From: Actinomycetota bacterium
Lineage (GTDB): Bacteria; Actinomycetota; Actinomycetes; Nanopelagicales; Nanopelagicaceae
DNA length: 7,924 nt
Assembly (NCBI GenBank): GCA_009705235.1
Contig: WLCR01000044.1
Span: 1-7,924 of the forward strand
Direction: 5' to 3'
In this document: piece after piece, positions 5,191 through 7,924 of the stretch
Position numbering within the stretch: the first letter of the stretch is position 1
How the letters are laid out: every line of letters begins with the position of its first letter
Made by a program: the position numbers and the translations under genes
The notes under the pieces: generated by a model
Told to the model about the DNA's origin: nothing
What the model saw: the letters and a program-made list of their open reading frames with translations, nothing else
Database searches by the model: none

Positions 5191-6841
5191 CCTCAAGCAA
5201 CGCACCTAAGGTTACTTTTTCGCGCTCAACTAATTCTGTGTATTGGGCAACTGATTCCTTACGTTCTTTAGAGCTCCATCCAAGAATCGGAGAAATTAAG
5301 GTTGCAATCTCATCTGCAAGATGTAGCCCGTGATTAACCGCCTCAAAAGATAAACGAGTACGGCGAGAAATTACATCATCTACTGAGCGAGCACCTTCGT
5401 GGGATGCTGCGTAAACAATTTCAGCTTTGATATACGGCAGGTTTACATCTAATTTGCCCAATAATTTAGGCTCTTCATTAATTAAATCTAGGATTTCGCT
5501 GATCAATGATCCGTGGCGATTGAGTAAATGTGTAACTGTTGCTACATCTAACCCAGATTCTTGAGCAATACGTTCTTTCTGTTGTTCTAGAGCGAAGTAG
5601 CCATCAGCACCTACTAATGGCAGTTTCTCTGTCACGGATTCTTGCGTCAATCTACGAAGCTCAATCACTGCGCGATCTACTACATCCTTGGCCATGACTC
5701 GATATGTCGTGTACTTACCGCCAGCAATAGAAACAAATCCGGCAGCTGGACGATCAACCGTGTGTTCACGTGAAAGTTTTGTTGTCGTTGCACTCTTGTT
5801 ATTTGCAACTAATGGACGCAATCCAGCATACACACCAATAATGTCATCAGCCCGTAATTTTGGTTCTAGAACTCGGTTGGCCTGATCCAAAATGTATTGA
5901 ACATCTTCTCTGGTAGCACACGGCTCTGCGCGGTCACCTTCATATGGAGTATCTGTAGTACCAACAATCCACTTATCTCCCCAAGGAATCAAGAACAATA
6001 CAGAGATCGGAGTTTTAACAATAATGCCGGCATCAGAATTAATTGCAGATCCCGGAACGACGATGTGTGCACCTTTACTCATTGTCACGTTGTAGCCAGG
6101 GGTTAAATCAAAACGCGCATGTAATTGATCGCTCCATACGCCGGCGCACATAATTGTGGCACCTGCTTTAATCGCTATTTTCTTTCCTGATTCTAAATCC
6201 AGTGCATTCACTCCGACTACGCGCTTGCCTTCTTTAATTAACGATTCAGCAGAAACTTGCGTTGCGATGATTGCTCCATGACGTGCCGCAGTTCGTGCAA
6301 CTGACATTGTGTGGCGGGCATCATCAACTTGAGCATCAAAGTACTTGATGGCACCAGTCACAAGATCATGGCGAAGTGAAGGCGCAATCTCATTAATCTG
6401 TTTTTGGCTTAGATGTTTGTGCCAAGGCATCGCTCGTTGAAATCCGCGTAAGGCGTCATATAGCGCTAGTCCCGCTCCAACATATGTGCGCTCTTTGAAT
6501 TTTTCAGTGAGAGGGAACAAAAATCCAACTGGCTTAACAAGGTGCGGACACAGAGTTGACACCATTAACTCTCGCTCGTGTAACGCTTCGCGTACTAATC
6601 TGAAATCATATTGTTCAAGATATCTAAGCCCGCCATGAATTAACTTGCTGGATCTACTTGATGTTCCAGCTGCAATGTCTTGCGCCTCAATAAGGGCGAC
6701 TTTCAACCCTCGTGATGCGGCATCTAACGCTGCACCTACGCCGTTAACTCCCCCACCAATTACAAGAATGTCGAATTGTTCTGTGCCTAATTGGGAGATG
6801 GCCGAGTCACGCTGGTCTGGGCCAAGTTGTGACAAGAACAT
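5180..6841 (-). CDS. glpD: Aerobic glycerol-3-phosphate dehydrogenase (FAD)
   Basis: This enzyme oxidises sn-glycerol-3-phosphate to dihydroxyacetone phosphate, passing electrons via FAD to the quinone pool at the inner face of the membrane. The 553 residues are the usual length. The FAD Rossmann motif is VIGGGVNGVGAALDAASRG (27-45). The family signature GTSSRSSKLIHGGLRYLEQ is at 59-77. GTTDTPYEGD (294-303) and YAGLRPL (338-344) complete the oxidase domain, with SIAGGKYTTYR (371-381) near its end. The C-terminal GlpD domain (about 400-525) includes HEGARSVDDVISRRTRLSFE. The ATG at 6841 has a Shine-Dalgarno, GGAGA, at 6852-6856 on the minus strand (10-nt spacing). It diverges from glpK over 64 bp, and its 3' end overlaps the muramidase gene by 11 bp. 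The identification is secure. Confidence 0.97.
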   Translation of the reverse strand: MFLSQLGPDQRDSAISQLGTEQFDILVIGGGVNGVGAALDAASRGLKVALIEAQDIAAGTSSRSSKLIHGGLRYLEQYDFRLVREALHERELMVSTLCPHLVKPVGFLFPLTEKFKERTYVGAGLALYDALRGFQRAMPWHKHLSQKQINEIAPSLRHDLVTGAIKYFDAQVDDARHTMSVARTAARHGAIIATQVSAESLIKEGKRVVGVNALDLESGKKIAIKAGATIMCAGVWSDQLHARFDLTPGYNVTMSKGAHIVVPGSAINSDAGIIVKTPISVLFLIPWGDKWIVGTTDTPYEGDRAEPCATREDVQYILDQANRVLEPKLRADDIIGVYAGLRPLVANNKSATTTKLSREHTVDRPAAGFVSIAGGKYTTYRVMAKDVVDRAVIELRRLTQESVTEKLPLVGADGYFALEQQKERIAQESGLDVATVTHLLNRHGSLISEILDLINEEPKLLGKLDVNLPYIKAEIVYAASHEGARSVDDVISRRTRLSFEAVNHGLHLADEIATLISPILGWSSKERKESVAQYTELVEREKVTLGALLEVNS

Positions 6842-6905
6842 AAGCGTTGCATCTCCGTAATCAGTGAGTACGCTAAGCCTAACTTACGGCAAGGGGTTAT
6901 GCGCA
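6842..6905. promoter_or_regulatory. Divergent glpD-glpK control region with inverted repeat
   Basis: These 64 bp must carry both promoters and any shared operator. CCGTAA at 6855-6860 is inverted as TTACGG at 6884-6889, with a centre near 6872. Smaller arms AGCGT (6843-6847) and ACGCT (6870-6874) also match. For glpK, a possible promoter is TTGCAT (6847-6852), 16 bp, then TACGCT (6869-6874), followed by the Shine-Dalgarno-like AAGGGG (6891-6896) 9 nt before GTG 6906. For glpD, GGAGA (6852-6856, minus strand) is a good ribosome binding site, but no convincing promoter boxes are seen. Joint regulation by a glycerol-responsive repressor is an inference. Confidence 0.5.
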
Positions 6906-7924
6906 GTGTCAAATAGCGGGGCATTTATCGGCAGTTTGGATCAGGGTACAAGTAGCACTCGATTCATGATCTTTGACCATGCTGGTCAGGTTGTTGGTCA
7001 ACACCAACTAGAACATCGCCAAATCCTTCCGCAAGCGGGTTGGGTAGAGCATGACGCAGCAGAGATTTGGGAAAGAGTTCAGGAAGTCATTGCGGGCGCC
7101 TTAAAGCAAGCAAATATTTTGGGCTCAGATTTAGCAGCGATTGGGCTGACTAACCAGCGTGAAACTACGGTGGTGTGGGATGTATCAACCGGACAACCTT
7201 TGTCCAATGCCATCGTCTGGCAAGACACCCGAACTACCGAATTCTTGGCAACTCTGTCGGATGCTCAACAACAAAAGATCCGCCACTCAACAGGATTAAC
7301 AATTGCGCCCTACTTTGCCGGTAGCAAGATGAATTGGTTTCTAAAAAATATCCCAGCGGCAAGTACCGCTAATGCTCGGTTTGGAACAATTGATTCTTGG
7401 ATTTTATGGAATTTATCCGGTGGCGTTCGTGGCGGTGTGCACGCAACCGATGTAACAAATGCCAGTCGCACCTTATTAATGAACCTTGAAACATTAGATT
7501 GGGATGAGGATCTTCTTGCTATTTTTGGTGTATCTCGTTCCGCACTGCCTGTCATCAAATCTTCCTCTGAAGTTTATGCTCTGACAGATCCACATGGACC
7601 ACTTGGTACAGCAATTCCAATAGCTGGAATTTTGGGAGATCAACAAGCTGCCATGGTTGGTCAAGTGTGCTTTGAACGTGGTGAATCAAAGACAACGTAT
7701 GGCACCGGAAACTTTGCACTTCTAAATACCGGAACTGAAATCGTGCGCTCTAAAAATGGCTTGCTGACAACAGTTTGCTTCAAACTAGGTGATGCACCAG
7801 CACATTACGCACTTGAAGGATCAGTTGCTGTTACTGGCTCAGCTATCCAGTGGCTTAGGGATCAATTGGGAATTATTTCAAATGCTGCAGAAACTGAAGA
7901 ATTGGCATCGTCTGTTGCAGATAC
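6906..7924 (+). CDS. glpK: Glycerol kinase, 5' part (runs off the window)
   Basis: This enzyme phosphorylates glycerol to sn-glycerol-3-phosphate with ATP in the cytoplasm, feeding the divergently encoded GlpD. About 339 codons are visible of an expected 490-510, with no stop before the window ends. The start is GTG at 6906 (protein begins MSNSGAFIG), supported by AAGGGG at 6891-6896 and by the alignment of the N-terminus with known GlpK. Motifs are [15 protein letters not shown] (10-24) with Asp12 in the ATP site, [17 protein letters not shown] with Arg85-Glu86 as glycerol ligands, GSKMNWFL, and [10 protein letters not shown] with the catalytic-base Asp245. [13 protein letters not shown] and the beginning of the second FGGY domain ([14 protein letters not shown]) follow. 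The residue numbers agree with E. coli GlpK to within two. No glycerol channel gene (glpF) is in view; it could lie downstream. Confidence 0.96.
   Translation, partial: MSNSGAFIGSLDQGTSSTRFMIFDHAGQVVGQHQLEHRQILPQAGWVEHDAAEIWERVQEVIAGALKQANILGSDLAAIGLTNQRETTVVWDVSTGQPLSNAIVWQDTRTTEFLATLSDAQQQKIRHSTGLTIAPYFAGSKMNWFLKNIPAASTANARFGTIDSWILWNLSGGVRGGVHATDVTNASRTLLMNLETLDWDEDLLAIFGVSRSALPVIKSSSEVYALTDPHGPLGTAIPIAGILGDQQAAMVGQVCFERGESKTTYGTGNFALLNTGTEIVRSKNGLLTTVCFKLGDAPAHYALEGSVAVTGSAIQWLRDQLGIISNAAETEELASSVAD

Noticed and set aside
4064..5209. Other open frames within the muramidase gene on both strands
   Set aside because: They are out-of-frame readings of a well-supported GH25 gene and show no domain or signal.
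5688..6860. Plus-strand open frames opposite glpD
   Set aside because: They are antisense shadows of a highly conserved enzyme with low-complexity or unrecognisable products.
6899..6901. ATG as the start of glpK
   Set aside because: It is out of frame with the GlpK reading frame; GTG at 6906 is in frame and has AAGGGG at a good distance.
1..7924. Mobile element, prophage, CRISPR or defence system
   Set aside because: No transposase, integrase, terminal inverted repeats, regularly spaced repeats or known defence domains were seen. The tRNA is intact, and no duplicate of its 3' end was noticed that would mark an attachment site.

Overview
The window looks like a chromosomal segment of a streamlined, low-G+C actinobacterium. 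The best guess is a freshwater acI/Nanopelagicales-type organism ('Ca. Planktophila' or 'Ca. Nanopelagicus'-like). This is an inference from protein style, base composition that is well below 50% G+C by eye, very short gaps, gene overlaps and probable leaderless promoters. No marker gene in the window proves it.

Layout. A CAT-anticodon tRNA gene (19-92) faces a small two-helix membrane protein on the minus strand (110-442). Divergent from that protein is a Gfo/Idh/MocA-family protein (514-1587) of the variant carrying ETP instead of the usual EKP. Next on the plus strand are a stand-alone ADP-dependent NAD(P)HX dehydratase (nnrD, 1677-2522), an orphan NarL/LuxR-type response regulator (2610-3275), a short protein resembling the C-terminal domain of DNA polymerase III tau/gamma (3317-3574), and a secreted GH25 muramidase with flanking beta-rich domains and a Pro/Thr tail (3571-5190). 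The last two overlap by ATGA. The muramidase converges on the aerobic glycerol-3-phosphate dehydrogenase glpD (5180-6841, minus), and the two coding regions overlap by 11 bp. A 64-bp divergent control region separates glpD from glpK (from GTG 6906), which runs off the window.

How it works together. GlpK and GlpD form the classical aerobic glycerol route: glycerol to glycerol-3-phosphate to dihydroxyacetone phosphate. Their divergent layout suggests joint control through the shared 64 bp. NnrD is metabolite repair of hydrated NAD(P)H, and its usual epimerase partner NnrE is not fused to it here. The muramidase acts on the cell wall after export. The regulator, the tau-like protein and the muramidase lie close together, but no shared pathway is evident.

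No CRISPR array, insertion sequence, prophage or obvious novel defence system is visible. The most interesting points are the stand-alone tau-like domain coupled to a lysozyme gene, a recurring TANNNT box just upstream of start codons, a perfect 16-bp palindrome before the regulator, and the lysine-less Gfo/Idh/MocA protein.
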